A DNA stretch of 64,000 bases from Rutstroemia sp. NJR-2017a BVV2 (taxonomy: Eukaryota > Ascomycota > Leotiomycetes > Helotiales > Rutstroemiaceae): NCBI GenBank assembly GCA_002946415.1, contig NJPS01000031.1:186001-250000 (forward strand). Reading direction: 5' to 3'. Shown in pieces: positions 46,005 through 58,293 of the stretch. The first letter of the stretch is position 1, and each line of letters opens with the position of its first letter. The notes beneath the pieces were generated by a model, which saw only the letters and a program-made list of their open reading frames with translations, made no database searches and was not told where the DNA came from. Made by a program: the position numbers and the translations under genes.

Positions 46005-48781
46005 ATGAATAGAATGTCCTTCGACTCAACTTTGAATAATTCATCTCCCTTCACCGGTTTCGACAATACACCAACAAGGAATATGTCTCAGCAAGTAAAC
46101 GGAAGTCTCCAACCAGTCCATGGTTATGGGCAAATGAACGCCAATTCTCACCACGCCAACAACTTACCATCCCAACAATATCACATCAATACTCAAGTAG
46201 CTGGAGATACTCAGAACGAAATGCTCATAGATCTGAGAATCAGAGTTGCACTTCTTGAAGCTGAGCTCGCTCATGCCATAAAAGACAAAGATGAGGCTAT
46301 CAAGAGCTCTCTCGTCATTGCAAGAGCATTGGGTGGGGTTGTGAATGATCAGAGTCGAGGCACGAAGCATATTGATGATGCAGCGGCCGCCGAATTGGGT
46401 GAACTGAGACTGGAGGTGAAGAGATTGAGGAGTGAGAATGGTGTGCTTTGGGGACGCATTGAGTCGCGAGAGTCTGGCATTCGCACCGGAGATAATAATG
46501 CTACGAAGCTACCGGGAGCAAGCTACACTTCTGTAGTTCTGCAGAACCGAGAAGCAAGACTATCCAAGGAGCGCACTCTTCAAGCAGATCTTGCAACCAC
46601 ACCTTTGCAAAAGAAGGTCAGCGTATGGGACGACCCCGACACCTCATCATCCGACACCGTCCTTCCCGTCTCCCATCATGAACCTGCCCGCCACTCCTAC
46701 GTCGTCGACTTCCAACGCTCTGAAGGCATCCCATCCCGGCCACCATTTTCCGTCAACGATTCCTCTCCAAGCAAATACACCGACATCGGCATATGCTCCC
46801 TCGAATCTCTCCTCGGCGATAACGCCCTCTCCTCCCCCAACTCCCCCACCCCCCCAATCACCGACCAAATCCTCTCCCAAGAGCACGCCCTCGCCGAACT
46901 CACCAACGCCCCCCCTCCCCACATCCTCAAAACCGGCTTCACCCCCGCCCCCACCACCGTCCATGGCCCCGACTACGCCGTCTGGGACTACCCCGAGCGT
47001 GAAGCCTACTACCTACGTTACCGCACTCCCAACCGCATCACCCCACCCGATCTCAGCCGCGGCTCCGCCATCTGGTCCTCGCCGCAAGAGCGCTTCGAGG
47101 AGATCCAAGGCCAGTGGAACATGACGCAAGGACGAGGCGAGCCGCGCTTGCCAGAGTATTTCAAATACGGGATCAGGTACGTGCCGCCGCCGGAGTCGGA
47201 TGATGATTTGCGCACGGTGAGGATCGGGAATTTGCCGCGGGGAGTGGAGTTACGGGAGGTGGTGGCGAGGGTGCGTGGGGGGAGGGTGTTTGTGGTTAGG
47301 TTGTTGGATACGTGGGGCTTGGATGGGGGTTTGACGGCCTTGGTGGTGTTTGTTAATCAGGCGGATGCCGAGGCTTATGTGGAGTATGCGGGGGCAAATG
47401 GGATTGTGTTTCCTAATGAGGATGGGGATGAGGGTGAGGGTGTCCCAGCAACTGTTTCGCTCATCCCTACTCCTACCTTCCCACTCAATGAGTTCCAGCG
47501 ACGCAACATCTTCCACGAAAACCGCACGCGTATTCTTTCAATTCGACATTTCCCAAAACAAATCTCGCTTCGAAGACTGGAGAGCGATATTGCGCGGACG
47601 GGCAGATGGGGCTCGCTGTGTGAATGGTATTTGGATGAGGATGAGACGCTGTGGCTGGAGTTTGCGGGGATAGAGAGCGCGGGAGTGGTGTATGGGATGT
47701 TGAGGGGGAGGCTCGAGTATAGGGATTTGGAGGTGAGGTTTGAGAGGGATGCGTGTGAGGGGGGGATGGAAGAGTTGGCGGGGAGGGTTGAGAGGAGAAG
47801 GCCGTTGTTTCCGAGACGAGTTGTGGAGGGGAGTTTGAGGGATGAGGGGGGTGAGAGGGAGGTGGTGGATGGGGATGGGGATGTGGTGGACTCGACGCTG
47901 GCGGTGCAGAGGAGAAGGTTGGCTGCGTTGAGGGATCAGCAGGTGGTCATTCCGGGGTATATGGGAGAGGGGTTGAAGAGCTTGAGTGGAGGAGATGAAG
48001 GTATTGAAGGTACAGGGGAGACAGTGGTAGGCGAGAGTGAGGACGATGTGCGAGGAAGACCTGATTTCCATTCACGCAGACTAGAAAACCTCTTGAGTTT
48101 CACCGATTATCGAAAGACAGAGTATCCGCCCCACAAATCCCCCACCCCCTCTCATCTTCCTCCATCGAACCCACCACCGACGCCGAATTCGAGGACGAGC
48201 CCACCCCAACTGGTCCCACGAGAAAAACCCGAATCCTAACCGCTAAAGAATATCTTCTCGAGCACCCATCTTCTCCACTTCTGTCTCGACCGCAACCCAA
48301 ACCTCTCACCATCACCATTCCCTCCCCTTCCAATTTCCCTTCTCCCAACCCCGGGCCCTCATCTCCTCTCTCCGCCGACTCATCTGCAGCATACTCGCTC
48401 CATTCCTACGGCTCGTCGCCTGCTGTCCCAGAACCTAGTTTTCCTTTGCGTTTTCCGAAGCTGGCGCGTCCGGTGACTCCGGCTTCTATTTCTGGGTTTC
48501 TACCTACGGCTACGGCTACAACTGCGACTGCGACTGCAGATACGGCTACGCTACAAGCTGTTCATTACCAACCGCCTGAGAAAGCAGACACGCAGATCTA
48601 CTTCGGGGTTGGGGACGCGGAGACAGCGGTGCTGGAGTTGAAGGAAGAGCGTGCATTGGGAATTGAGGGGGCAGGAGATTCTGGGGATATTTCACAGGGA
48701 GGGGAAGTGGAAGGGAAAGGAGAGGAGATGAAGATGATGATGATGAATCCGGATGAGATTGTGCTTGAGCTTGAGGATTGA
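46005..48781 (+). CDS. Coiled-coil protein with two RRM-type RNA-binding domains
   Basis: Probable cytoplasmic or nuclear RNA-binding protein. Two exons, 46005-48026 and 48080-48781. The 53-bp intron is needed to connect the frames and has a CTGAT branch site; 907 residues. The N-terminus is Asn/Gln/Ser-rich. A coiled coil spans about residues 70-155 (IRVALLEAELAHAIKDKDEA and ELRLEVKRLRSENGVLW). RRM1 is at about 398 (VRIGNLPRGVELREVVARV) with the RNP1-like LTALVVFVNQADAEAYV. RRM2 is at about 508 (RILSIRHFPKQISLRRLESD). The tail is Pro-rich, then acidic. The arrangement resembles fungal negative regulators of differentiation and other two-RRM proteins, but I do not assign an ortholog. Composition switches C-rich to G-rich several times. 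Confidence 0.75.
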
Positions 48782-49155
48782 GGGGTCTGATACTGGTGCT
48801 GGTGTTGATGATGATGCTGGTTCTGGACACAGGGAAGCGATGCATCTTGCCGGGGCGTCGATTCAGATGAGTGATAGATGGATGGTATGGATTGAAAGGG
48901 GCTGCTTAGTATCTATCTACTGCGGACGAGGGAAAAAATGATATTGGTGGTGGCTGCTGGGGGATATTATTTATGGATTGAGGATGGATGGATGGATACT
49001 TATTTTTTACTTTCTTTCTTTTGCTTTTTATTTTAATATACTTATTTGCACGATATAGTTAGCTAGCTAGTTTTTCTCTCCATTCTCATTGTCAATCAAC
49101 CCCCATTAGTATAGCAAGGAAAGCAGGGGAGATAAAAAGAATATCGATAAAGTAT

Positions 49156-49174
49156 CAAGCAAGCAAGCAAGCAA
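49156..49174. repeat. (CAAG)n microsatellite
   Basis: Almost five tandem CAAG units. Confidence 0.85.
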
Positions 49175-50603
49175 AAGCTCAAATTCATTCCCTCTCTGTC
49201 TGTCCGTCCATCCACAGTTGGTGCAATAATTCATCAGCCAACCCAGTTCATCAGATTCTCTCACCTCTAATCAACCCACTTGAGAGAGCATGTTCAATTA
49301 TTACCAAATAAATCAGTTTGGAGGGCGATTCTGTCGTGGTTATGGTCATCTTCTCCCATCACCATCACCATCCCCTCCCGTCCCAAAACCTCCGAACCCC
49401 GACCCCAAACTCTCCGTCCACCGATACCCGACCAGTATCCAAAAATAGACGACCAACCACAAGCGCGACAAACTCCCCGGACATTCTAAGCCACTCACAT
49501 GGTGAGATCTGCACGTACAAGGATTCATGCAGACGGAAGATTCTTTTGTTGCATGTCGGGCGGTGATGCAACAAAAGTTAAGGACGGAGGGGATGATGTA
49601 GGTTGGTTTTGGTGAGAGGGTTTGTTGGGTGGGGATGGTGGATTATGTAAGGGGTTTGCTTGGTTGTTGGGTTGGGTTGTTTATTTTGGTGGATGGAGGG
49701 ATGGAGGGATGGATAGATGAGTGAATGGATGGATTTTGGATTTTGGATTATATGAAGGGAGAGAAAGAGAGTGAGGCTGAGTGGTAAGCAGATATTTGGG
49801 GAGGGGCTGATACTAATATTAATACTGCACTCGTGACATGTCTCTGTGAGTAAGTATGAGTAACAGATGAGTCCGAACAGTTGTAGCTTGAAACTCACTG
49901 CTGAATCAGTACTCGTAGACTGGCACGGCTGCTCAACGGTTTGTGGCGTGGAATGGTGAGATTTGCAACAAAGAATTGTATCCGGTGATAATGATGAAAA
50001 GCTTAGATAGCTAGAACCATCCACAAATCTGCAAATCACAGAATATACACCACATCATCACTATACGAAAACAAATCATAAAACCAGTCAAAAAACAGCC
50101 AAATCAAGCCATCCCACGTGACCTATACGCCAGCAGCATTTCTTCACCGTCTATCCTTTCCCTTTCCTTCCCTCTCGCGCGGACCACCTTCGTCCAAACA
50201 AAGAGAAAAGCCTTTCCATCGCAACATTCTGTTGCACATCGCAAAACAAGATTATCGCCCTATCGGTACAATGGCAGCCTTGTGCTGTATTTTGCGTCGT
50301 ATTTAGGGAAAGCCTTGTATTCAAGGGTAAATATTTACGGGAAACGGGGAATGAATGAAACACACTCAGGCAGCCAACAATCCGACCACATCTAATCTGT
50401 ATCTACCCGCGTGCCTGCGTGCCTGCGTAGGATTGAAGCAATGAAACAACACGGTAAAAAAAGGGCCTTGAGTCAGGTTGCAACCAGGTCCGCAAGCCCT
50501 AAATGTTGGGCAATAGGGCATGCATATTTCACGATCTGCAACAAAACCGGAGGGCTATTGATGTGATTCGTTCGGTGTCGGAATCCCACACGTTCTTTTG
50601 CTG

Positions 50604-50660
50604 TTCTTTCTTTCTTTCTTTGTTTGTTTCTTTGCTTGTTTCTTCGCTTGTTTCTTTGCT
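50604..50660. repeat. Imperfect (TTTC/TTTG)n pyrimidine tract
   Basis: Interleaved TTTC, TTTG and TTCG tetranucleotides over about 57 bp on the plus strand. Confidence 0.8.
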
Positions 50661-51619
50661 GCTCTTCCGTCAAAGGCAACAACGATGGTTCCTGAGATCA
50701 CCTTATGCAACGACGGGATCGAAAGGATCGATGACATCCAATACAACGAACCAATAGTCGAAAGCCACCTCATTTGCGGGAGGAGAATGACACCGTCGTA
50801 CTGGATGTATTTTCGCATTCCGAGAGGCAGATCTACTGAATGGACAGATCGTCGGATCTCCGTCCAGGTTATCATTTACCTCAGACTGTCCGCGGTGGGG
50901 GTGGAGGTGCAGGTGCAGGTGTAGGTGGTGCAGGTGCGGTGTCCGGCCCTCAGCCACCAACCCAACATCTTGTGCTCTTCCAAGTGCTACTTTTCTTTTC
51001 ATCTCTCTAATAACTCATATATACACACATTCACTCGTGCTGCGCACTACGTACTGCGCGCTTTCATTTGTAGTTATCTTCGGTGAGGCTTGTCGCTCGT
51101 TTCTTTCTTACAGTACCCAGGTTTACGAGCTGTTGGCAACCCAAACTGTTGCGCATTGTCTTATATTTCTTCTATTTCTCATACTCATATGAACAAAGCA
51201 CAGCTTCTCTTGTCCTTTTCGCCCATTTCTTTTCCATGTCCTTGTCGTTCGTGGGCTTTTTCTGAAACTCTGAACTCTGAGCAACCTATTGTAGTGCCAT
51301 GAGCTGAAAAATCTTGATGCTATAATTAGTCTTTTTCGGGTTTCTTGGCTACAATAAAATATCATCTCATCAATCTCGGCTTTCAACATCCATTTGCTGG
51401 CGGGCTTGCTTGCTGGCTGGCTGGGTTTTATTCTAGAAGGAAGGAAGTGCGTCTTCGTCATCGCTGATTCCTTCCGTCCTTCCTTCCATTTCCTTCTTAT
51501 TACACCGGTGTCTCTCATCCTCTACTTTCTCCTCTTCCTCTCAGTTTCTTCCCTTCTTGAAATCGACGTTTTTTCAACAATATATCGGTTTGCTAGGTGG
51601 GAGGGGAAGATCGGTCATT

Positions 51620-53368
51620 ATGGCTGCTTACGATTTCCCGGGTATCGACTTCAGTCTCCCTTTTCATCCCGCTCCGCACAATATCTCCGTTCATAGTCCC
51701 TTCAAATACAGTAGTCCGAAACCGTATCTCGAAACATCACATGATTACGGTACTTTCTCGTACCCCCTCACTCCAGATAGTGAGGTCCATCCATTAAGGA
51801 ATCCGGAATTTTCCCCCGAAGCGGAATCTTTCTATCATTCTTCATCAAGTTCGTCATCTACGTCCAGATCTTCGCTATGCTCAAGTGTTTCCCCTCTCAC
51901 CCCCGAACCGTCGAAGGTGAATGATGCGAGGGTACTCGCTCCTATCAATACAAATATACAATCACTCACTAGAAGCTCTGCGCCTGTGGATATGAGGGCG
52001 AGGAACTCCGGGCCTAGGGATTACGGACTTAGACGTTCCGCGCCGTCGAATGCTAGAGTTACGGTTTACAGACCTTTAAAGACTGGACTGGTTATAAATA
52101 CAAATACAAATACCAATCCCGCAGCTTCAACCTTCCCACACTTCACATCACTCCCCATGGACCTCCAACGCCGAGTATGGGAACTCACCCTCCCACCCCC
52201 CCGCATCATCGAACTGCACCACCACGACCCTCCCCCCACCACCAACCCAGCAACCCTCCCCCCCGCCTCCCTGTCAAGCACTCTTCCCCTCCCCCTCGCC
52301 CTGCGCATACACCGTCTCTCCCGCCGCGTCGCCCTTGCACACTACACCGCGCTGTCCCTGTGCCATCCGTACTACCTCCCTGCATTACCCTATACCTACA
52401 TCGACTACTCGCGGGATACCATCTATCTCAGCTCCGCGACCGTGTACGAGAGCCTAGGCACCGATATCCTGTATTCGCGAAACTTAAACCAGATACATGT
52501 CCTCGCGCTAGATTTCAAGGTCTGGGTGGGCTTGTTAAGGGATAATCATTTCGTGAATGCGTTGTTGGAGATGGAGGGGTTGGGGGAGGGAGGGTTGGTG
52601 GTGGTTTTTGAGAGAGGGGTGTTGGGGTGGAGATTTGAAGGGGGGAGGAGGATGAGTAGAGGAAGGGGGAAAGGGGAGTTAAGGTTTTCTGAAGTTAGGC
52701 AGGAGGAGATGAGTGCGGTGGAGGAGGTTTTTGAGCGGGAATGTGAGAAATGTTGGTTATGGGGTAGAGTCAAGGGGTGGGAAGATGTGAGGGCGAAATT
52801 GAGGTTTAGGTGGAAGGAGGAGGGGGGAGTTGTTGACGAGGAAGAAGTACAGGATGATGATGATCTGTATGGATACTCGGGTGTGGAACCGAGGATGGAG
52901 GAGCTTAAGGGGTTGGGATTGGGTATGGGTACGGGTATGCGTAAAGAAAGCGTGGATCTTTCGGTGCAGAGTTTGCTGCTTAGTGTGGATGATGTGTTGG
53001 AGGAGTATGGTGCGATGGCGCAGGTGGATACGGAGGTGGATACGGAGGTGGAGGAGGTGGAGGGCGACGTGGAGTTTGAGTATAGTGAGAGTGAGTATTC
53101 TGTTCAGGAGGGAGAAGAAGGGGAACGGGAGCGAGGATGGGATGAAGAAGATGAAGAGGAAGGTTTAAGAGATATAGGGTTTGGTGAAATGAGAGGACTG
53201 GGATTTAGTCAAAGGGAAGGACTAGGAATCAGTGAAAAGAGAGGACTAGGAATCATTACAGGCAGAGGAGGCAACTTTGCGCCAGTGGATGAAGTGGATA
53301 TGGGTGCGGAAGCGGAAGATGAGAGGGATTGGGATTATGGGTTTGAGGAAGAGGGGAATTGGATATGA
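51620..53368 (+). CDS. 2EXR domain protein with acidic C-terminus
   Basis: Fungal protein of unknown biochemical role carrying the 2EXR motif. Single exon, 582 residues from ATG 51620 (MAAYDFPGIDFSLPF). The first 170 residues are Ser/Pro-rich. The diagnostic block at about 175-200 reads FPHFTSLPMDLQRRVWELTL then PPPRIIELHH, i.e. the F-x-x-LPxElRxxIWxxxLPxPRxxxL pattern. The middle part (RIHRLSRRVALAHYTALSLC and YIDYSRDTIYLSS) is also typical. The C-terminal third is Glu/Asp-rich, with a degenerate repeat of RGLGF/REGLGI/RGLGI. The coding strand is C-rich at 52150-52340 and G-rich from 52540 onwards. Confidence 0.78.
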   Translation: MAAYDFPGIDFSLPFHPAPHNISVHSPFKYSSPKPYLETSHDYGTFSYPLTPDSEVHPLRNPEFSPEAESFYHSSSSSSSTSRSSLCSSVSPLTPEPSKVNDARVLAPINTNIQSLTRSSAPVDMRARNSGPRDYGLRRSAPSNARVTVYRPLKTGLVINTNTNTNPAASTFPHFTSLPMDLQRRVWELTLPPPRIIELHHHDPPPTTNPATLPPASLSSTLPLPLALRIHRLSRRVALAHYTALSLCHPYYLPALPYTYIDYSRDTIYLSSATVYESLGTDILYSRNLNQIHVLALDFKVWVGLLRDNHFVNALLEMEGLGEGGLVVVFERGVLGWRFEGGRRMSRGRGKGELRFSEVRQEEMSAVEEVFERECEKCWLWGRVKGWEDVRAKLRFRWKEEGGVVDEEEVQDDDDLYGYSGVEPRMEELKGLGLGMGTGMRKESVDLSVQSLLLSVDDVLEEYGAMAQVDTEVDTEVEEVEGDVEFEYSESEYSVQEGEEGERERGWDEEDEEEGLRDIGFGEMRGLGFSQREGLGISEKRGLGIITGRGGNFAPVDEVDMGAEAEDERDWDYGFEEEGNWI

Positions 53369-54557
53369 GATATGTTTTCCTCTTTTTATTTTCTTCTCTT
53401 CTTTTTTGTTCTTTTTTCTTTTCTTCCATTTCTCTTTTGTCTGGTGTGTGGGTGGAGTTAATCAGGAGTACATTATTTGGCTTGGAGTACATTTGATTTT
53501 CTTCATCCTCTTTTCTCTCATCATAAGTGGTTTGGCGCATACATACATACAAGGAGTTTTTCGGGGGAAAGGAATAACGAGGCATGGCGAAATGCCTCCG
53601 GAAGATACCATTCATTCATTCATTTATTCATTCTTTTTATGTCATCTCATCTATTCGTTCGTTCGTTTGATACCCCGATTGTTTAGTGGTAGTGGTAGTG
53701 TGTTAAGTATAATCAGATACCGACCAGATTGATAGTTACGAAAAAATGATATTATTATTACTTTACCTTGTATGACATCGAACTTACAGAGCAAAGTAAA
53801 GCAATACCTAACTCCTTGCTTCCCCTCCCCATCCGCACTTTTCCACATATATAGCTTCACACTACACTTCGTTCTCTAACCAATGAGCCACGAATTGAGA
53901 TGGAATAGGACGGTAGAATACTGTATATTTTGATTGATTCATCTCTATTTCATCTGCATTTCATCTTTCCTCCATTTTCCATCTCGTTTCCCTCCTCCCA
54001 TTGTGCACCTTCCCTCCCACATCATGCACGTCTTTTCTCCTATACATTAGCTTCAAAACCCCCAACTCTCAAGTTCCACCCACCCCATGAAACTCAGGCA
54101 CAAGCAAAAGAAAGAAAGAAGATCAAAAAAGGTATCCTACGCATACACATACATACATACATACATACATACAACCCCCCCACCCATACGATTGAACCCC
54201 CGCCCCTCCTACTCCCCCCAATTTTCCCCGCTCCCCTTTCATTTTCTCCCGTTGGCCAAAGCAAAGCAGATCCAACTCACCGCAGCGCAGCCCAATGAAC
54301 CTCATAACCCCACCACAGACGCCTACGCGCCCCTTTTTTGATTAATTCAAGATCCGATGCTGCAGAGAACGAGCTAGCTAGACACCAAGCAAGCAAACAA
54401 ACAAACACAGAAATAAACTCCTTGAAACGCCTTGTCTTTTTGTGTCTTCCCCTTTGATCATCCAACGCATTTAATTCGATTCGATTCGATTATGTAACGC
54501 TCTTCTCCTCTCTCTGTCCATCCATCCATCCATTCAAATCTCCTCCCCCACCCCAAC
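53369..54557. other. Intergenic region between convergent genes, simple repeats
   Basis: 3' regions of the 2EXR gene and the Net1-like gene. Contains CATT, ACAT, CAAG/CAAA, ATTCG and CCAT microsatellites; no gene seen. Confidence 0.5.
54147..54174. repeat. (ACAT)n microsatellite
   Basis: About seven tandem ACAT units. Confidence 0.9.
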
Positions 54558-57500
54558 TCACTTCAACCCCCCAAAATGATTAAACTGAAACCCATTCGTA
54601 ATAACATTCGCCGCCCCCTTCTTCGCAAACTCCTTCCCCGCGCTTCTAGATTTCGTCTTCGGCGTCCCATTTGGCGTCCCATTAACCTTTCCCCCCTTTG
54701 CCACACCACTCCCCCCCTTCGCTTGACTACCTGACAACCCCTTCTTCACCCCCGGTCCCCCACCACTAATCTGTCTCATCAAATCATTTCTGATCTTCTG
54801 TGCCAAATCCACATTCCCATCATCATCCGAGTCCGAGTCAGAATCCGAATCACTATCACTATCATCTTTTTTGTTCTTCGTCTTCTGATTCGCCATCCCA
54901 TTACCCACAACCTGACTCGTAGAAGGAATCTGCGACGGTAGTCGCTTCGCATCCTCCTCCTCATCATCACTTTCGTCCTCCTCCGAAGACTCCTCAGATT
55001 CCTCTTCCTCGCCCTCCTCCCCCTTCTTCCCCCCCCTCAAAGCCGCCATCCCCAACCTACTAACCCCAACCACCCGCTGCGCCGCTCTCTGCGGCTTCAC
55101 CGGCGTCTGCTTCTTCGCATTAAGCTCCGACAGACTCGCGCCAATCGTAAACTGCGGCTTCGGAACCGGAATCGGTGCTTGCGCTTCAGCTTCAATCATG
55201 TCAGACGTTAGTTGTTGGTCTACTTCGAATTGAGTGCTGGACTCATCATCGCTAGCGCCGGAGGGCTTACGTTTTGGTTTCTTTAGGTCTGGGGACGGCA
55301 ATTTGCCTGCGCCTCGCTGGGTATGGGAGTGACGGGGGAGCTCGGGACTTGAGTGAGGCTCATTGGCTTGGTCTTTGTCATCATCTTCTTCTTCTTCGTC
55401 TGTCTCGCTTTCTTCTTCATCGGAACTTCCGCTTGTGTCGTCTCTGTCTTGGGTTTTGGAGCTTGGAGCGAGAGGTTTAGACTCGGACTTTTTTGGGCTA
55501 TGTTCTTCTTCTTCTTCATCAGAAGATTCTGCCTCGGATGAAGATGATTCAGGTGACGACTTTGATTTGACATGAGGTCGTTGCTGCTCGTCTCCTGAAG
55601 GTGCATTGGAGTTGAAAATTACTGGTGATCGACTTTCCCTTGAGGAGTGATCACTAGCCATGTCTACATCTTCGTCTGGGGTTCCATTGGTAGTTTCTTG
55701 TGTCTTTTCCGATCGTGTTACTATGGGGCTGGTTGATTTCCTAGGGCTGATTGATTTCCTAGGGCTGATTGATTTCCTAGTACTGGACTTGGCAGGCTCA
55801 TTATCGCTTTCTGATTCCGAACTTTCTGTAGGCGTTGGCGGTTTCGTGGGTTTCAGAGGTTCAGCCGCTGGCTTAGTGGGTGGATCTGGTTTACCTATTA
55901 CAATGGTTATTTAATGAAACTCATGTTTGACTCCTGTTTTTTATAATGAAAGGGTGATTTTCTAAAAAGAATCGGCACCTCAGAAAAATATAGTGAGTGA
56001 AGTAATAGAAATTCGGTACCTTTGGTAGCTGTTCCAGCTTTGGGGGTAGCTTGTGCACCCGAATTCACATCACGTTTTATGGGGGTCGACTTGGCGGCGG
56101 GCTTCGGCGTCACAGGTTTTGCCGCAGAATTCGCACGCTTTTGTGGTATTGGAGATTGAGTTGAGGCAGTAGGATTTGATGTTTGTGGTTTCAAAGCAAG
56201 CCTACCGACTCTTTTAGGAGGCGGGATAGGTGTCTGGACTCGACCTGCAATATGTTAGCTTTTTCATACTTCGAGACTGTTCCTTGATTATCTCCGACTA
56301 ACCAGCTATTTCAGTAGATGTGGACTTTGGAGTTGATTCTTGCCGAGCTTTGTTAAGAGTAGAAGGCTTAATAGCTTCTGGTTTCGAAGGAGTAGTCGTA
56401 TCGTTCATATTGAATGAGACACGTCGTGGGCTCTTCTTTGATGGTAAAGGTAGCTGGGCTTCTAAGCTAACGTCCTTGAAAGAAGCTTCAGGAGATGAAC
56501 TTGGTGCAAGTTGTGAAGAGGGTATCTTTTTAAGGGCCGACTTTCTTCCAGTTGGGATATGTGGAGTAGATGACCGGGGTGGGAGAATGACTGTGCTAGG
56601 AGTGGCTCTGGGAGTTGAGCTTTTCCTCTCCTGCGGCTCGGCGGATTTAGAGGAAGCTCTGGTGCTCTCCTTCTTTTCCGTGTGTTTGGGGGGCTTGATT
56701 TTCGCAGCATTGGCTCTGTCTTCTTCTTCGATCTCTTTGCGCAATCGATCAGATTCTTTCTTTCTCGCTTGTTGAGCCTCGAATTCTTCTTTTTCCTTCC
56801 GAAGAGCATCGCTACGCCTCTCTTCCAGCTTTCGTTCTTCTTCCTTACTTAGCCGTTCTTTTTCAGCGCGCAAACGCTCCTCAGCAGCTGCTGCGGCTGC
56901 TTTCCTCGCCTCCTTGTCTTTTTCGACTTGCTTGTTCTGTTGTAATTGTGCCTCGCGCTCTATTTTCCGGCTATTCGGGGTAAGAGGCAATGTCCCCGGG
57001 GTAGAGATTGCGTCAAGAGGTTGCAGAGCACGTTTGCTATTACTCGGGGGAGTGCTGAACTTCGCTACCTTCTCTATATCAGGCAACCCTGCCCTAGGAC
57101 TCTTTTTTGTTTTGATAGATCCTCTCGACCTCACCGTAGTATCTTCGCTATCTGTCCCGAAATCATCATATACACTGCGCTCGTCCCGTGGTGTGGTAGA
57201 TTGTGGTATACCCGTGTTTGTATCAGGCCGCTTTGGTTCAGAGAGTTTGCGCGGCTCCGCAGGCACAGCATGAACAGGAAGCTCTGGCTCTCCTAGCAGA
57301 GGACTGACCGCTCTAGTCGAACTTGAAGATTCCCTGTTAGTAGTCTGCTGGGCATGGTTGGTCGTAGTGTCTGGCTGCGTTCCATTTGGCAACGTGGGCG
57401 GAGATTGTGGAGTAGCCTCTTGAACTGGGCTAAGAGGTTGCCTTCGCGCATGGCTTGATTGATTGTGGAGAGCACTAGTAGTAGGCTTGAAGGTGGAATT

Positions 57501-58293
57501 AGTCAATCTATAATTCCGGAATGGGGACTTGCGCATTTCTGGCAGAGGGGTTGGGGGTGGTGTCTCGCGAATTGCGGGAGAACCGACTCTTACTTCGCGG
57601 AACATGTCATCTGGTTCATCCTCATGAATCAAAACAGAATCCTGCTGTGAGTCTGGTATAAATGGCGATTCTAGCCTTTCAAGGTTCCTTTGCGACATTG
57701 TGCCATTTCGTGGATCGGTCTCGCGCGAAGGAAGTGGGTGATCTGGATCCATGATAACTCTTTGGCGCTTCTGTGAGTTCCCCCAGAAATCATTTGCGAC
57801 TCCGTTCCAGTCTTCTCTCACTCTCTTCTGGCCGATCATGCTCGAAGTAGTAAATCTCAGAGCTGAAGATGGAGGAAGAGAATCTCTGACGGTCGATCTG
57901 GTAGAAGCTTGAACGATTCGAATGATAGACATATTGGGGAATAGTTGGCCGACGATATCATCCTGCATGACGTCGAACCCCTCATCGTCCGTACACTTCT
58001 TGATTGTAATGGGTCTATAGGAAGGCCAGCCAGATCAGTATAGCTTCTTCAGTTCATGCCAGAAAGGATTTTCGAGGCGCATCCGTGATAACATGAACAA
58101 CTTACGAGCCATAGTTTCGTTCGTGAATTCTTGAAGCTTCAGTGCAGAATTCTCTTATGGTGACATCGGGTGAAGCTGAGACTCTAAACCAACGTTTTTG
58201 ATTCTCCGTCGCACCATCTGCTTCGCAGAGCTTCACTTTCAGAGAATAGCCCATTGGGGTAGGAGGCGGCCCCATCGTAGCTGCTTGCATCAT
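54558..58293 (-). CDS. Net1/Dnt1-type nucleolar protein
   Basis: Homolog of the nucleolar proteins Net1/Cfi1 and Dnt1, which anchor Cdc14-type phosphatase and silence or regulate rDNA. Four exons: 58293-58106, 58014-56303, 56244-56020 and 55894-54558, 1153 residues. The conserved N-terminal domain (about residues 10-95) runs across the first intron: YSLKVKLCEADGATENQKRW and FCTEASRIHERNYGSPITIK, then QLFPNMSIIRIVQ. The rest is largely disordered: a long Lys/Glu coiled-coil-like helix (EARKAAAAAAEERLRAEKER), many SP/TP sites, several Ser/Asp/Glu acidic tracts and a basic C-terminus. A perfect threefold hexapeptide repeat RKS-I/T-SP sits near the start of exon 4. The ortholog assignment rests on the N-terminal domain and overall layout. 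Confidence 0.78.

Larger units (their letters stand above)
48782..51619. other. 2.8 kb intergenic region rich in simple repeats
   Basis: 3' end of the RRM gene and promoter or leader of the 2EXR gene. It contains GGATGGAT, CAAG, TTTC and TTCC microsatellites, with no convincing coding frame or RNA gene. Confidence 0.5.

Noticed and set aside
46591..47124. 177-residue Pro/Ser-rich open frame on the plus strand
   Set aside because: It is a second frame of the C-rich block in the RRM gene, produced by skewed composition; the RRM gene frame carries the domains.
52177..52545. Pro-rich 122-residue frame
   Set aside because: Shadow of the 2EXR gene in a C-rich block, low complexity, no motif.
53675..53705. 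TTTAGTGGTAGTGGTAGTG resembling a tRNA D-arm
   Set aside because: No matching anticodon or T arm follows; it is a short GTAGTG repeat.
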